64,000 bases of DNA from CADEDV01 sp964412375. GTDB lineage: Bacteria; Bacteroidota; Bacteroidia; Chitinophagales; Chitinophagaceae. A program made the translations under genes and the position numbers. The DNA is taken from contig CAYPOD010000012.1 of NCBI GenBank assembly GCA_964412375.1, positions 1-64,000 of the forward strand, in the 5' to 3' direction. Below, piece by piece: positions 42,035-50,727 of this stretch (positions are counted from its first letter, which is position 1; the number at the start of each line of letters is the position of its first letter). Under the pieces are notes generated by a model, which saw nothing but the letters and a program-made list of their open reading frames with translations, did no database searches and had not been told where the DNA came from.

Positions 42035-42549
42035 AAGAAGAAACCAACGTTGAATTTGATGCCGTGCTGCTGTCTCTCCACTCCGTTCAATTCATAAGTA
42101 AGCAGGCCATATCCAAAGGAAGCTGTAATTCCAGTCGCCCGGCGGAAACGGACAAAATAGCCAGCCAGCGCATTCAAAGACATGCCTGACTTTGTTTGCA
42201 TATTTGCCTGCTTTTTCAGCAATACAAAACCGGGTTGAAATGCAATAAAGGGACCCGCCCTTTCCAGCCCTGCAAAATAAGCTCTGAAATCAGCATAGGC
42301 CTGAGAGAACCTGAGTTGTTCCTGGTGAAATCCATTGAACATATAAATATCAAAACCGGCGCCTGTCGTAATGTTTTCTCCGAGCAGTGCCCCGGCGCCG
42401 ATACTAATGCCGGGTTTGGCTATCACTTCGTTATTGCCATACATCGTGAATGAAACCTGGCCATATCCCCGCTGCCGGTAGCCTGTATATTTTTGCGACA
42501 GGCATTCCTCCATACAGGCAATAAAAGATATCACAAGCAGTAAACGCAT
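42031..42549 (-). CDS. Small outer-membrane barrel-like protein
   Basis: Starting at the ATG at 42549 gives a 172-aa product with a signal peptide (MRLLLVISFIACMEECLS|Q); the frame opens 25 codons earlier without signal character. The mature part has short aromatic-rich strands: RGYGQVSFTMYGNNEVIAK, GISIGAGALLGENITTGAGF, GITASFGYGLLTYELNG and GIKFNVGFFF, the last ending in Phe as barrel proteins do. I infer an outer-membrane or secreted beta protein of unknown role. It converges with the last gene of the 3-keto cluster. Confidence 0.72.
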   Translation of the reverse strand: MRLLLVISFIACMEECLSQKYTGYRQRGYGQVSFTMYGNNEVIAKPGISIGAGALLGENITTGAGFDIYMFNGFHQEQLRFSQAYADFRAYFAGLERAGPFIAFQPGFVLLKKQANMQTKSGMSLNALAGYFVRFRRATGITASFGYGLLTYELNGVERQQHGIKFNVGFFF

Positions 42550-42720
42550 TTTCTGAATTGACCCTTTCAATTTACTGAAAATCGTAAAAAAAAGGTTCAA
42601 AGTTGTCCCGGCATTTTTCAACAACCAGTAAATTCAGATGACAAATTCCGCCATTCCTCCAAAAATGTGCAAAGAACCGGTGGTAATTCATTAAATTACT
42701 GTTGAAATAAAAATACGGTT

Positions 42721-42882
42721 ATGAAAAAACTACTCATTGGCTTGGTATTGCTGGGGGGAATCACCGCCATTGCATATGCCAGCCTTAACAGCAACCGTAA
42801 AAGCGACAAACAGGCAACAGAAAAAAAGATGGACAAAAAAGAAAAGAAAAAAGAGTGCAGGAAGAGCTGTCTTTTTAGTTAG
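42721..42882 (+). CDS. Small secreted or anchored basic peptide, 53 aa
   Basis: This short ORF (ATG at 42721, TAG at 42880-42882) has a signal-like N-terminus (MKKLLIGLVLLGGITAIAYA), a very Lys-rich stretch (KKMDKKEKKKE) and two Cys near the end (CRKSCLFS). A strong terminator follows 18 bp after the stop, which supports it as a real transcription unit. Homologues are not recognised. Export and a cell-surface role are inference. Confidence 0.5.
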   Translation: MKKLLIGLVLLGGITAIAYASLNSNRKSDKQATEKKMDKKEKKKECRKSCLFS

Positions 42883-42900
42883 CCGGTACCGCTTTGTCAA

Positions 42901-42935
42901 AAAAACCCTTCCCTCTTCCGGAGCGAAGGGTTTTT
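42901..42935. terminator. Rho-independent terminator of the small peptide gene
   Basis: AAAAACCCTTC (42901-42911) pairs with GAAGGGTTTTT (42925-42935) around a 13-nt loop, with further T residues after. It works for the rightward peptide gene and looks able to act on both strands. Confidence 0.8.
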
Positions 42936-43230
42936 TTTATTGATCCGGAGTAATGAACGGAAAAATGCCCAGGATCAAGATTATCATTCTTTTTAAACAA
43001 TTGATTTTGTAATAGTTAGCCTGCGAACCATACCGATTTTTTCCTTAACCCAAATTTTACCTTTCCTGTTTCGGCCAAACTCCTAATTTTGAATCTGACT
43101 CCTAACCCATCAGATTCTCACCATTACGACTCCAAAAGAGTACCCGTTAAATTCAATACTTACTATTCCATTACAGACTGGCTTATTGACCCGTAAAATG
43201 ATTAATTGAACTTGTAAAAAGGGAGGATCT
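42936..43230. other. Intergenic region without a gene
   Basis: Between the terminator and the 89-aa gene there is a 295-bp stretch with no convincing ORF. A -7 box lies at 43084-43091 (listed), leaving about 130 nt of untranslated leader with pyrimidine-rich segments. The purpose of this leader is not visible in the sequence. Confidence 0.5.
43084..43091 (+). promoter_or_regulatory. Candidate -7 box of the 89-aa gene
   Basis: TAATTTTG matches TAnnTTTG exactly. At the -33 distance there is only TTTC (43062-43065). Transcription would start near 43098. Confidence 0.35.
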
Positions 43231-43500
43231 ATGTATACGTATGATTTGCTGGAACCCGGTTGCCATTACCTGGTAAGAGAAAAAGAAGACTCACCCATAA
43301 CACTGATAAAAGTGGCGGTGGAATCGGATCATTGCCTGTTCATTCAACGCTTTGATGACCCGACGGAGACAGAGTGGAAACTGAAAAAAGACAACCTTGC
43401 TGACATCATCGAGTGCCTGAGTGACGAGGCGGTGAAAGCCTGGGAAGAACACTACAAAAGCAGCGAAGATGCCTATTACGAGGAAGATGATGATGATTAG
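43231..43500 (+). CDS. Small acidic protein of unknown function
   Basis: The 89-aa product has a good ribosome-binding site (GGGAGG, 7 nt before the ATG), which is unusual here. It begins MYTYDLLEPGCHYLVREKED, looks like a small beta domain (ITLIKVAVESDHCLFIQRFD), and ends in an acidic tail (EDAYYEEDDDD). The body contains Cys at about 11, 34 and 61. No family is recognised. It is cytoplasmic, with no signal peptide. A terminator follows 20 bp after the stop. Confidence 0.7.
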   Translation: MYTYDLLEPGCHYLVREKEDSPITLIKVAVESDHCLFIQRFDDPTETEWKLKKDNLADIIECLSDEAVKAWEEHYKSSEDAYYEEDDDD

Positions 43501-43520
43501 GCCACTCATGTAAAATCTGG

Positions 43521-43564
43521 AAAAGGGTTAATGAAAGAAGCTATTTTTATTCATTAACCCTTTT
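43521..43564 (+). terminator. Terminator abutting the next start codon
   Basis: AAAAGGGTTAATGAA (43521-43535) is a perfect 15-nt inverted repeat of 43550-43564, with a 14-nt loop and a T run ending at 43566. The next gene's ATG begins at 43567, directly after the U-tract. The loop also holds TATTTTTA, close to a -7 box, so a promoter may be embedded in the hairpin. Confidence 0.85.
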
Positions 43565-43566
43565 TT

Positions 43567-45039
43567 ATGCGCAACCGATTCTTTCTTTTTATCCTGTTTC
43601 TTATCCCTGTTTCTTTTGTTATGGCCCAGCCCGCTGCGCCGGCAGAAGAAGATTTGTTACCCAAAGATTACCTGTCAGCCTCCTTTCATGAAGGCCGGAG
43701 GAATGCCCTGCGGGAGATCATGCCGGATAATTCTGTGGTGGTGATCTTTGCCTACCCTACCCGCACTTATTCCAATGATGTGGAGTATAATTATCATCAA
43801 AATCCAGATCTCTACTATTTCAGCGGATACAAAGAGCCTCATTCGCTGTTACTTGTTTTTAAAGATAAACAAACGGATGAAAAAGGCAACAGCTACCGGG
43901 AATTGCTCTTTGTGCAAAAGAAAAATCCTCTTGCAGAGCAATGGAACGGCAAACGGCTGGGTGCAGAAGCGGCCCGGGAAAAGCTAGGTATAGAATACGC
44001 CTTCAACGGAGAGGATTTTCATTCCTTTGCTCTTGACTTTTCAAAATTTGACAAGATCATTTTCGATCGCTTCCCCACAGATATACCCAACAATGCCAGG
44101 GACAAAGCCGACCTGTATGACCTGGTGCAGCAGTTCAAACAAAAAGCTGCCATTCCTGAAGAATATGCAACAAACAAACGGTTTGACAATCGTCTTTACC
44201 ACAACCTTACGGCACAGTTGCGGGAAATAAAAACCGATGAAGAGATTGTGTTGTTGCGCAAAGCTGTGGAAATATCCTGCCAGGGACAGAATGAGGTGAT
44301 GAAAGCTGTTCACCCGGGAATGTCTGAACTGGAGATACAGGGACTGCATGAATTTGTACACAAAAAATACGGTGCAGAGCATGTGGGATATGGTTCCATC
44401 ATTGGCTCTGGTGAAAATGGCTGCACACTGCACTATGTTGAAAATAATAAGACCAGGGTAGGCAATTCACTTATCCTGATGGATGTGGGAGCGGAATATC
44501 ATGGCTACACGGCCGATGTTACCCGGACCATTCCCGCAAACGGAAAATTTTCCGCAGCAGAAAAAGCTATTTACCAGATCGTTTATGATGCACAGGAAGC
44601 CGCTTTTCGCCTGATGAAACCCGGCGCCAAATGGTCTGATATCAGTAATGCAGCAAGAGAAACCATAGCCGAAGGATTATTAAAGCTTGGCATAATCAAA
44701 GACAAAAAAGAAGTGAGCAAATATTACCCGCACGGGCTGGGTCATCATATCGGGCTGGATGTGCATGACCGTGGCACCTATGGCGAGATCAAAAAAGGAA
44801 TGGTGCTGACCATTGAACCCGGCATTTATATCCCCGCAGGCAGCGACTGTGATAAAAAATGGTGGAGCATAGCCGTGCGGATAGAGGATGATGCGCTGGT
44901 TACAGAAACCGGGTACGAATTACTGTCTGAATTTGCACCGAGGAAGATCGCAGATATAGAAAAGATGATCGCTCAAAAAAGTGCATTGGATGATTTCAAG
45001 CTGCCGCCGCTGAAATCGGGAGAGAAGAAAGGGTTTTAA
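43567..45039 (+). CDS. Secreted aminopeptidase P-family (M24B) protease
   Basis: The 490-aa enzyme should remove N-terminal residues before proline. It has a signal peptide (MRNRFFLFILFLIPVSFVMA|Q), an N-terminal domain with YNYHQNPDLYYFSGYKEPHS, and the pita-bread catalytic domain. Metal-ligand regions are LMDVGAEYHGYTADVTRTIP (two Asp), PHGLGHHIGLDVHD (His), VLTIEPGIYIP (Glu) and VRIEDDALVT (Glu). The start at 43567 is required to keep the signal. The gene starts on the last base of a terminator, so its transcript probably begins inside or after the hairpin. Confidence 0.95.
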   Translation: MRNRFFLFILFLIPVSFVMAQPAAPAEEDLLPKDYLSASFHEGRRNALREIMPDNSVVVIFAYPTRTYSNDVEYNYHQNPDLYYFSGYKEPHSLLLVFKDKQTDEKGNSYRELLFVQKKNPLAEQWNGKRLGAEAAREKLGIEYAFNGEDFHSFALDFSKFDKIIFDRFPTDIPNNARDKADLYDLVQQFKQKAAIPEEYATNKRFDNRLYHNLTAQLREIKTDEEIVLLRKAVEISCQGQNEVMKAVHPGMSELEIQGLHEFVHKKYGAEHVGYGSIIGSGENGCTLHYVENNKTRVGNSLILMDVGAEYHGYTADVTRTIPANGKFSAAEKAIYQIVYDAQEAAFRLMKPGAKWSDISNAARETIAEGLLKLGIIKDKKEVSKYYPHGLGHHIGLDVHDRGTYGEIKKGMVLTIEPGIYIPAGSDCDKKWWSIAVRIEDDALVTETGYELLSEFAPRKIADIEKMIAQKSALDDFKLPPLKSGEKKGF

Positions 45040-45046
45040 ATGCAAT

Positions 45047-45080
45047 AAAAAGAGGCTGTGTAAATTTTCAGCCTCTTTTT
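45047..45080. terminator. Bidirectional terminator
   Basis: AAAAAGAGGCTG (45047-45058) pairs with CAGCCTCTTTTT (45069-45080) with a 10-nt loop and T/A runs on both sides, between two convergent genes. Confidence 0.85.
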
Positions 45081-45098
45081 TTATTCAATGACTTTAAT

Positions 45099-46784
45099 TT
45101 AAAATATCTGGTATCTGCGAAGCTCCAGTTGAAAATCGAGAGCATCGTTTTCATCAAACAATTCATATTTGATCAACCCCACATTCCGGGCATAATAGCT
45201 TTTGGAATAACCTACAACATCACTGGCATCCTGCCATACTCCGGGGGTGACTTCTATCTCCCATTTTTCTTCAACTACTATCACATTCTGGAAGTTTTCG
45301 GTACCTGTCGAAGTAGTTACTGAAACGGCAACATCTTTTTGAAGTATGGTATAACTTAAGCGTAGTGTCAAAGAAAACGGTACTGGCGGCGGACCCGGGT
45401 CAATAAAATTACCAGCAAACGGAGCACTTTTCCAATTATGACCCTGCGCCTGGTCGTCCTTCAGAAATATATAGTCGGTCCAATTTGTATTTTCCGCACC
45501 ATATATATTTTTCATGTCAATAAATTCAATATAATTTCCTCCGTTTTTTCTGTAATATCCTGAAGAGTCAAAACCTAAAGCAGCATTATCCGTAATCGCA
45601 AAAATATTATAGGTATTTCCGGAAATACTTATTGTTGAATTTGTTCTTCTGTATAAAGAGTCGTTAGGATCATCATCATACTCATAACTCCAGTTACTAT
45701 TAGCTGTTCTTGGGAAATAATCAATGATAGCAGCCGTTACATCCACTGTAAAAGTGCAGGTGCTGCCGCCAAATGTCACGTTGAATGTCTGTGTTCCTGA
45801 AGCGTTAGGGTTGCCGGTTCCTGTTAATGTTATTGTTTGGCTGCCGGTTGCCGCAAAAGTGCCGCTGCCGGCAAAGCTAAATCCTGCAACAGTGTTTGTG
45901 CTGATGGCGTATGCTCCTGCTGCGGTAACATTCACCTGCACCTGAATCGTATTGGCAGCCGTCAAAGCAGTACCTACCATATAAGTACCGTTCACCGTTA
46001 TCGGTGCACAGGCTCCTGGTGCTCCGCCCAGTGTACCGGCACCAGCGGAACCAACGTTCACCGTGAAATTACAGGTTGATGCGCCGGCTGTAACAGGGAA
46101 AACTGTGCTTCCGCCGCTGGTGGGTGTGCCGGTTCCGTTCAGTGTCACAATCTGGATACCCGTAGTGGGAAAAACACCGCTGCCCGCAAAAGTCATCCCG
46201 TTCAGCGTTGTAGTAATATTATAAGTTCCTACTGCTGTAACATTAATCTCAAGGTCCACTGTATTAGTTGAATTCAACGCCTGCCCTAGGGCATAACTGC
46301 CATTGACCACCGCATTTGCACAATTTCCTGAAGCGCTGTTAAACGTAAACGTGGCCGGCCCCCCTGCCCCGGTAGGAAGGAAAGTAATGGGCACAGAACA
46401 TACCTGCCCAAAGTAATGCAACACATAATTGAAAGTGCCTGAAGAAAAAGGTGTTCCTGTGCCTCGAACAGTAACTGTGGTCATGCCTAATGAAGAAAAT
46501 ATCCCGGTAACCCGGAAATGCACCCCGTTTACCGTATCGGTATAAACGGTGTACGACCCCGTCTTGGTTACATCAATATCCACCAGTATCTGGTTGGTGG
46601 CGCCGCTCAGCGCATCGCCCTGCACATATACACCACTCACCGTTTTGGGAAAACAATCACCTGTACCATCGGCCTGCAGGGAGCCTTCAGAGGGATTATT
46701 ACCGGCTTCAAAACTGGTTTCCTTCTGGCAGGCATTGAAAAGGATAAGGGCTGCCAGGGGAAGGAAAACGAGAAGTTTTTTCAT
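45099..46784 (-). CDS. Lipoprotein with three tandem Ig-like repeats
   Basis: The 561-aa product has a lipoprotein signal (MKKLLVFLPLAALILFNAC). From about residue 43 to 330 it carries three repeats of about 93 residues. Each opens with a Cys and V-N/S-G-x-Y motif and ends in an antiparallel strand and a second Cys (CANAVVNGSYALGQAL ... STCNFTVNV; CAPITVNGTYMVGTAL ... STCTFTVDV). Such repeats are Thr/Gly-rich beta sandwiches. The C-terminal 230 residues form an unrelated domain with NSNWSYEYDDDPNDSLYRRT and GHNWKSAPFAGNF. I recognise no catalytic site; a surface-exposed, structural or binding role is inferred. Confidence 0.8.
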   Translation of the reverse strand: MKKLLVFLPLAALILFNACQKETSFEAGNNPSEGSLQADGTGDCFPKTVSGVYVQGDALSGATNQILVDIDVTKTGSYTVYTDTVNGVHFRVTGIFSSLGMTTVTVRGTGTPFSSGTFNYVLHYFGQVCSVPITFLPTGAGGPATFTFNSASGNCANAVVNGSYALGQALNSTNTVDLEINVTAVGTYNITTTLNGMTFAGSGVFPTTGIQIVTLNGTGTPTSGGSTVFPVTAGASTCNFTVNVGSAGAGTLGGAPGACAPITVNGTYMVGTALTAANTIQVQVNVTAAGAYAISTNTVAGFSFAGSGTFAATGSQTITLTGTGNPNASGTQTFNVTFGGSTCTFTVDVTAAIIDYFPRTANSNWSYEYDDDPNDSLYRRTNSTISISGNTYNIFAITDNAALGFDSSGYYRKNGGNYIEFIDMKNIYGAENTNWTDYIFLKDDQAQGHNWKSAPFAGNFIDPGPPPVPFSLTLRLSYTILQKDVAVSVTTSTGTENFQNVIVVEEKWEIEVTPGVWQDASDVVGYSKSYYARNVGLIKYELFDENDALDFQLELRRYQIF

Positions 46785-46950
46785 AAAAAGGAGAATTAAT
46801 TGGAATGGCTAAAAATACAACTATTTGCGTTACGGATGCTTCGAACTACATGATGCTAAAACGTTTAATCAGCCTGAATATTTTGCGCTACATAGCAAGA
46901 ATCCTGCCCGAATAAAGCCTATTGAACTTTTTTTGTCTATCTTTTCCCAC

Positions 46951-47892
46951 ATGAAAAGAAGTGATTTTCTGAAAGCGGCTGCATCTTTCACAGCTGCAGC
47001 AATACTTCCTGCTCCCGGTATTGCTGCTGGTGAAGGCCTGCCTGTTATCCGTTTTGCCCATCTTACTGACATTCATCTGAAACCTGGCCTGGTGCCTGAA
47101 AAAGGCATGGCCAAAGCCCTGCACCATGCCCAGCAACAAAAAGATATTGCCTTTATCATGAACGGTGGCGATGCAATTTTTGATGCTCTTGAAGTGGATA
47201 AAGCAGGAACAAAAACCCAGTTTGACCTATTCAACAATATTTTGAAGAAAGAGAACAGCTTGCCTGTTTATCACTGCATTGGCAACCATGATGTGTGGGG
47301 CTGGTTCATCAAAGAAAACCTGTCTAACGGCCAGGCAGGCAAACCAGACCAGGATCGGTTGTATGGCAAAACATGGGTAGTGGAAGAGTTTGGCATGAAG
47401 AAACGGTATTATAGCTTTAGTAAAGAAAACTGGCATTTTATTGTGCTGGACAGCACCCAACTGAATCCCAATGGCGGTTATATCGGGAAAGTGGATGAAG
47501 AGCAACTCGATTGGCTGAAGCAGGACCTGGAATCACACAAAGACAAATTCATCTGCATCATTTCGCATATCCCCGTTCTTTCCATTTGCGCCGGTTTGTT
47601 TTTTGAAAAAAATGAACCAAATGGCGATCTCGTCATCCAGCGCAACCTGATGCACACGGATTTCTTGCAGTTAAAAAAGATTTTTTTGCAATACCCGACT
47701 ATTAAAGCTTGCATCAGCGGTCATATTCATTTGCAGGATGAACTCGAATATCTTGGCATAAAATATTTTTGTAATGGTGCTGTTTCGGGCGGCTGGTGGA
47801 AAGGCGCCTTTCGTGAATTTGATCCTGCTTACGCTGTGATGGAACTGCACCCTGACGGCCAGGTAAAACGTACCATGTTATCATACGATTAA
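46951..47892 (+). CDS. Exported metallophosphoesterase
   Basis: From the ATG at 46951 the product is 313 aa with a signal of Tat-like order (MKRSDFLKAAASFTAAAILP), although only KR replaces RR. Calcineurin-like motifs are FAHLTDIHLKPG (DxH), MNGGDAIFDA (GDx), YHCIGNHDVWGW (GNHD), ICIISHIPVLSIC (H) and CISGHIHLQDELEY (GHxH). The enzyme should hydrolyse phosphoesters in the periplasm. The frame extends 42 codons upstream, but that part has no family character. The YCF48-like gene follows 13 bp downstream. Confidence 0.9.
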   Translation: MKRSDFLKAAASFTAAAILPAPGIAAGEGLPVIRFAHLTDIHLKPGLVPEKGMAKALHHAQQQKDIAFIMNGGDAIFDALEVDKAGTKTQFDLFNNILKKENSLPVYHCIGNHDVWGWFIKENLSNGQAGKPDQDRLYGKTWVVEEFGMKKRYYSFSKENWHFIVLDSTQLNPNGGYIGKVDEEQLDWLKQDLESHKDKFICIISHIPVLSICAGLFFEKNEPNGDLVIQRNLMHTDFLQLKKIFLQYPTIKACISGHIHLQDELEYLGIKYFCNGAVSGGWWKGAFREFDPAYAVMELHPDGQVKRTMLSYD

Positions 47893-47905
47893 TTTACTCA
47901 TCTGA

Positions 47906-48937
47906 ATGCTTCAAAAATTCATCATTTTTCTTTTTTTACTGGTAATACGGCAAACCGGCTCTGCACAACAGGCGAATGTCGAAATTCTCACCTCCGGCCA
48001 CAACAGCAGCCTGCGTGGCTTATCGGTTGTAAACGATAATGTGATCTGGGTTAGCGGCAGCAATGGCACCGTTGGTAAAAGCAGCAATGCCGGCAAAAAC
48101 TGGAAGTGGATCATAGTGCAAGGTTATGAAGGAAGAGATTTCAGGGATATAGAAGCATTTGATGCCAACACTGCTGTTGTCATCGCCGTTGGAGAACCTG
48201 CCTGTATCCTGCGAACAAATGACGGAGGAGAGACCTGGAAAACAGTATATGAAAATAAAACACCGGGAATGTTTTTAGATGCGATGGATTTTGCCACTCC
48301 TCTTTACGGTATTGTAGTTGGCGACCCTATCAGCAACAGGATATTTTTGGCAGAAACAACTGACGGCGGCAACACCTGGACAGAATGGCCCCTGGATAAA
48401 AGACCGGTAGCGGATTCAGGCGAAGCATTTTTTGCAGCGAGTGGCAGCAATATCCGGCTTTTCAAAAACAAAGATTATTTCCTTGCCAGCGGCGGCAACC
48501 GGTCAAGATTATTTACGGCATCAACTGTTTCGGTTTTGCCATTACTACAGGGAAAAGAAAGTACAGGGGCTAATGCTATAGATATTTTTGATGATGGTAT
48601 TCCCAACAAACCCGGCAAAAGGATGATTGTGGTGGGTGGCGATTTCAACGATCCCGCATCAGTAGAAAAAAATTGTTTTATCAGTAAAAACAGGGGTAAA
48701 ACATGGAAGGCCCCGGAAAAAGGCCCGCACGGTTATCGCAGTTCGGTGGAATATCTATCAAAAGAGCAACTACTGAGTTGTGGTCTGAACGGTGTGGACT
48801 ATTCACAGAACAATGGCCGCACCTGGAAGTGGATCAGCAAGGAAGGTTTTCATGTTTGCCGGATTGCCCGCACCGGAACAGCAATATTTTTAGCCGGTCC
48901 TAACGGTAAGATCGGTAAAATCGTATGGAGTAAATAA
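47906..48937 (+). CDS. YCF48-like beta-propeller protein
   Basis: The 343-aa product has a signal peptide (MLQKFIIFLFLLVIRQTGSA|QQ) and repeated BNR/YCF48-type blades marked by GxxWxxV/I turns: NAGKNWKWIIVQGYEG, NDGGETWKTVYENKTPGM, TDGGNTWTEWPLDKRP, KNRGKTWKAPEKGPHGYRS and NNGRTWKWISKEG. Such propellers bind proteins or sugars and have been found in photosystem assembly, sialidases and adhesins; the function here is unknown. It sits 13 bp behind the metallophosphoesterase and is read in the same direction. Confidence 0.85.
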   Translation: MLQKFIIFLFLLVIRQTGSAQQANVEILTSGHNSSLRGLSVVNDNVIWVSGSNGTVGKSSNAGKNWKWIIVQGYEGRDFRDIEAFDANTAVVIAVGEPACILRTNDGGETWKTVYENKTPGMFLDAMDFATPLYGIVVGDPISNRIFLAETTDGGNTWTEWPLDKRPVADSGEAFFAASGSNIRLFKNKDYFLASGGNRSRLFTASTVSVLPLLQGKESTGANAIDIFDDGIPNKPGKRMIVVGGDFNDPASVEKNCFISKNRGKTWKAPEKGPHGYRSSVEYLSKEQLLSCGLNGVDYSQNNGRTWKWISKEGFHVCRIARTGTAIFLAGPNGKIGKIVWSK

Positions 48938-49048
48938 AAAGATAATATCAGGATTAATTTGCCTGCTGGTAATCGTTTGCATGGTGAATAGTAACGCAAC
49001 GGATCAATTGAATCAGCCGTCTGCATCCCGGCGCAAAACAGAATCCAC

Positions 49049-49056
49049 TACATTTG
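49049..49056 (+). promoter_or_regulatory. Candidate -7 box of the phosphatase operon
   Basis: TACATTTG matches TAnnTTTG exactly, 18 bp before the ATG at 49075, which predicts a leader of about 12 nt. No -33 TTTG lies at the right distance. Confidence 0.4.
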
Positions 49057-49074
49057 TTCAAACATCACTCACCT

Positions 49075-50700
49075 ATGCAAAGAATTTTCTTTTTTCTTTT
49101 TTCAGTTATCCTCACCCAGGGCATTGCAGCACAGTCATCCACATTACAACGGCCAAAATTAGTGGTTGGTATCGTTGTAGACCAGATGCGCTGGGATTTC
49201 CTGTATCGTTATTACGACCGTTATGATGAAAACGGAGGTTTTAAAAGAATGCTGAACCAGGGCTTCACCTGCGAAAACACTTTCATTCCTTATGCTCCAA
49301 CCGTAACGGCCTGCGGGCACTCAGCCATATACACCGGTACTGTTCCTGCCATCAACGGCATCACCGGTAATTACTGGTGGGATAATGAACTGCAAAGAAG
49401 TGTTTATTGCACGGAAGATAAATCGGTAAAAACAGTAGGCAGTAATTCCTCACTGGGACAAATGAGCCCGGCCAATATGTTCACCAATACGATTTGTGAT
49501 GAACTGCGGCTGGCCACAAATTTCCGGAGCAAAGTGATCGGTGTTTCTATCAAAGACCGCGGCGGCATCCTGCCGGCCGGACACAGTGCCAATGCGGCCT
49601 ATTGGTATGATAATACGGTGGGCGACTGGATCAGTTCCACCTTTTATATGAATGAGCTTCCCAAATGGGTGAGGGATTTCAACAACAAAAAAATGGTGGA
49701 TAAATATTATGCGGAAGGATGGAAAACACTTTATCCCATTAACACTTATGTACAAAGCACTACCGATGAAAAACCTTACGAAGGAAAACCTTTTGGCAAT
49801 GCCTTTCCTTATGTTCTGAAAAAATTTATCGGGCAAAGCTATGGCAGCATTGCCACCACCCCCATGGGCAACAGTTTTACAGCAGAATTTGCCAAAGCCG
49901 CAATTGAAGCAGAACAGTTGGGTGCAGATGACATCACCGATTTCCTGGCTGTAAGTTTTTCAAGTCCTGATTATATCGGGCACACCTTTGGACCCAACTC
50001 CATCGAGCAGGAAGATAATTTTCTGCGGCTGGATAAATTACTCGGCGATTTTCTAGATTTTCTTGACAATAAAATCGGCAAAGGGCAATACACAGTTTTT
50101 TTGTCGGCAGATCATGGTGTCTCGCAGGTACCGGATTTTTTAAAAGAAAAAAAATTACCCGGCGGCAGGATCATGATGGGTAACCTGGTGAAACAATTAA
50201 ACCTCCAATTGAAAAACTCATACGGGATTGAAACCCTGGTGGTGAGTGATGACAACTACCAGTTGCATCTCAATTACCCGGCGATTGATTCTGCCCGGCT
50301 TAATAAAGAAGAGATCATTCAGCAATGTATTGACTTTATGGCGCCGCAGCCGGGCATAGCAAGGGTGTTTGCCATCAACAAACTGATGCAAACCCCATTA
50401 CCCGAAAAAATTAAAAAAATGCTGGCCAATGGCTATTATCCCCGCCGGAATGGCGAAGTGCAATTGATCTTTCAGCCTAACTTTATGGAAGGATATGGTA
50501 ATAATACCGGCACCACCCATGGTTTGTGGAACCCCTATGATGCACATATTCCCTTGCTGTGGTATGGCTGGGGCATCAAACAGGGAAAGACGAACAGGGA
50601 AACATATATGACCGACATAGCTCCTACCCTGGCAGCATTGCTGAAGATCGAAATGCCAAACGGTTCTGTTGGCAATGTGATTGAAGAAGTATTGAAATAA
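49075..50700 (+). CDS. pafA: PafA-type alkaline phosphatase
   Basis: PafA is a periplasmic phosphate-insensitive alkaline phosphatase described in Elizabethkingia/Bacteroidota. The ATG at 49075 gives a 541-aa product with a signal peptide (MQRIFFFLFSVILTQGIAA|Q). Hallmarks are VVGIVVDQMRWDFLYRYYD (first metal Asp), YAPTVTACGHSAIYTG with the nucleophile Thr, ITGNYWWDNELQ (Asn), VIGVSIKDRGGILPAGH (Lys/Arg site), SPDYIGHTFGPNS (Asp, His), VFLSADHGVSQ (Asp, His) and GTTHGLWNPYDAHIPL (His). All these positions agree with the family. It would release inorganic phosphate from monoesters in the periplasm. It lies 27 bp upstream of a CotH-like gene. Confidence 0.92.
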   Translation: MQRIFFFLFSVILTQGIAAQSSTLQRPKLVVGIVVDQMRWDFLYRYYDRYDENGGFKRMLNQGFTCENTFIPYAPTVTACGHSAIYTGTVPAINGITGNYWWDNELQRSVYCTEDKSVKTVGSNSSLGQMSPANMFTNTICDELRLATNFRSKVIGVSIKDRGGILPAGHSANAAYWYDNTVGDWISSTFYMNELPKWVRDFNNKKMVDKYYAEGWKTLYPINTYVQSTTDEKPYEGKPFGNAFPYVLKKFIGQSYGSIATTPMGNSFTAEFAKAAIEAEQLGADDITDFLAVSFSSPDYIGHTFGPNSIEQEDNFLRLDKLLGDFLDFLDNKIGKGQYTVFLSADHGVSQVPDFLKEKKLPGGRIMMGNLVKQLNLQLKNSYGIETLVVSDDNYQLHLNYPAIDSARLNKEEIIQQCIDFMAPQPGIARVFAINKLMQTPLPEKIKKMLANGYYPRRNGEVQLIFQPNFMEGYGNNTGTTHGLWNPYDAHIPLLWYGWGIKQGKTNRETYMTDIAPTLAALLKIEMPNGSVGNVIEEVLK

Positions 50701-50727
50701 CTCATTGTTCAGTTTAAATCATCAGAC

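Noticed and set aside
42737..42943. 68-aa plus-strand frame across the terminator
   Set aside because: It overlaps the better-supported 53-aa peptide in another frame and runs through the terminator.
48981..49226. 81-aa frame before and inside the PafA gene, with a hydrophobic, signal-like upstream segment
   Set aside because: It overlaps PafA out of frame over most of its length and lacks an ATG before the hydrophobic part, so it is probably chance.
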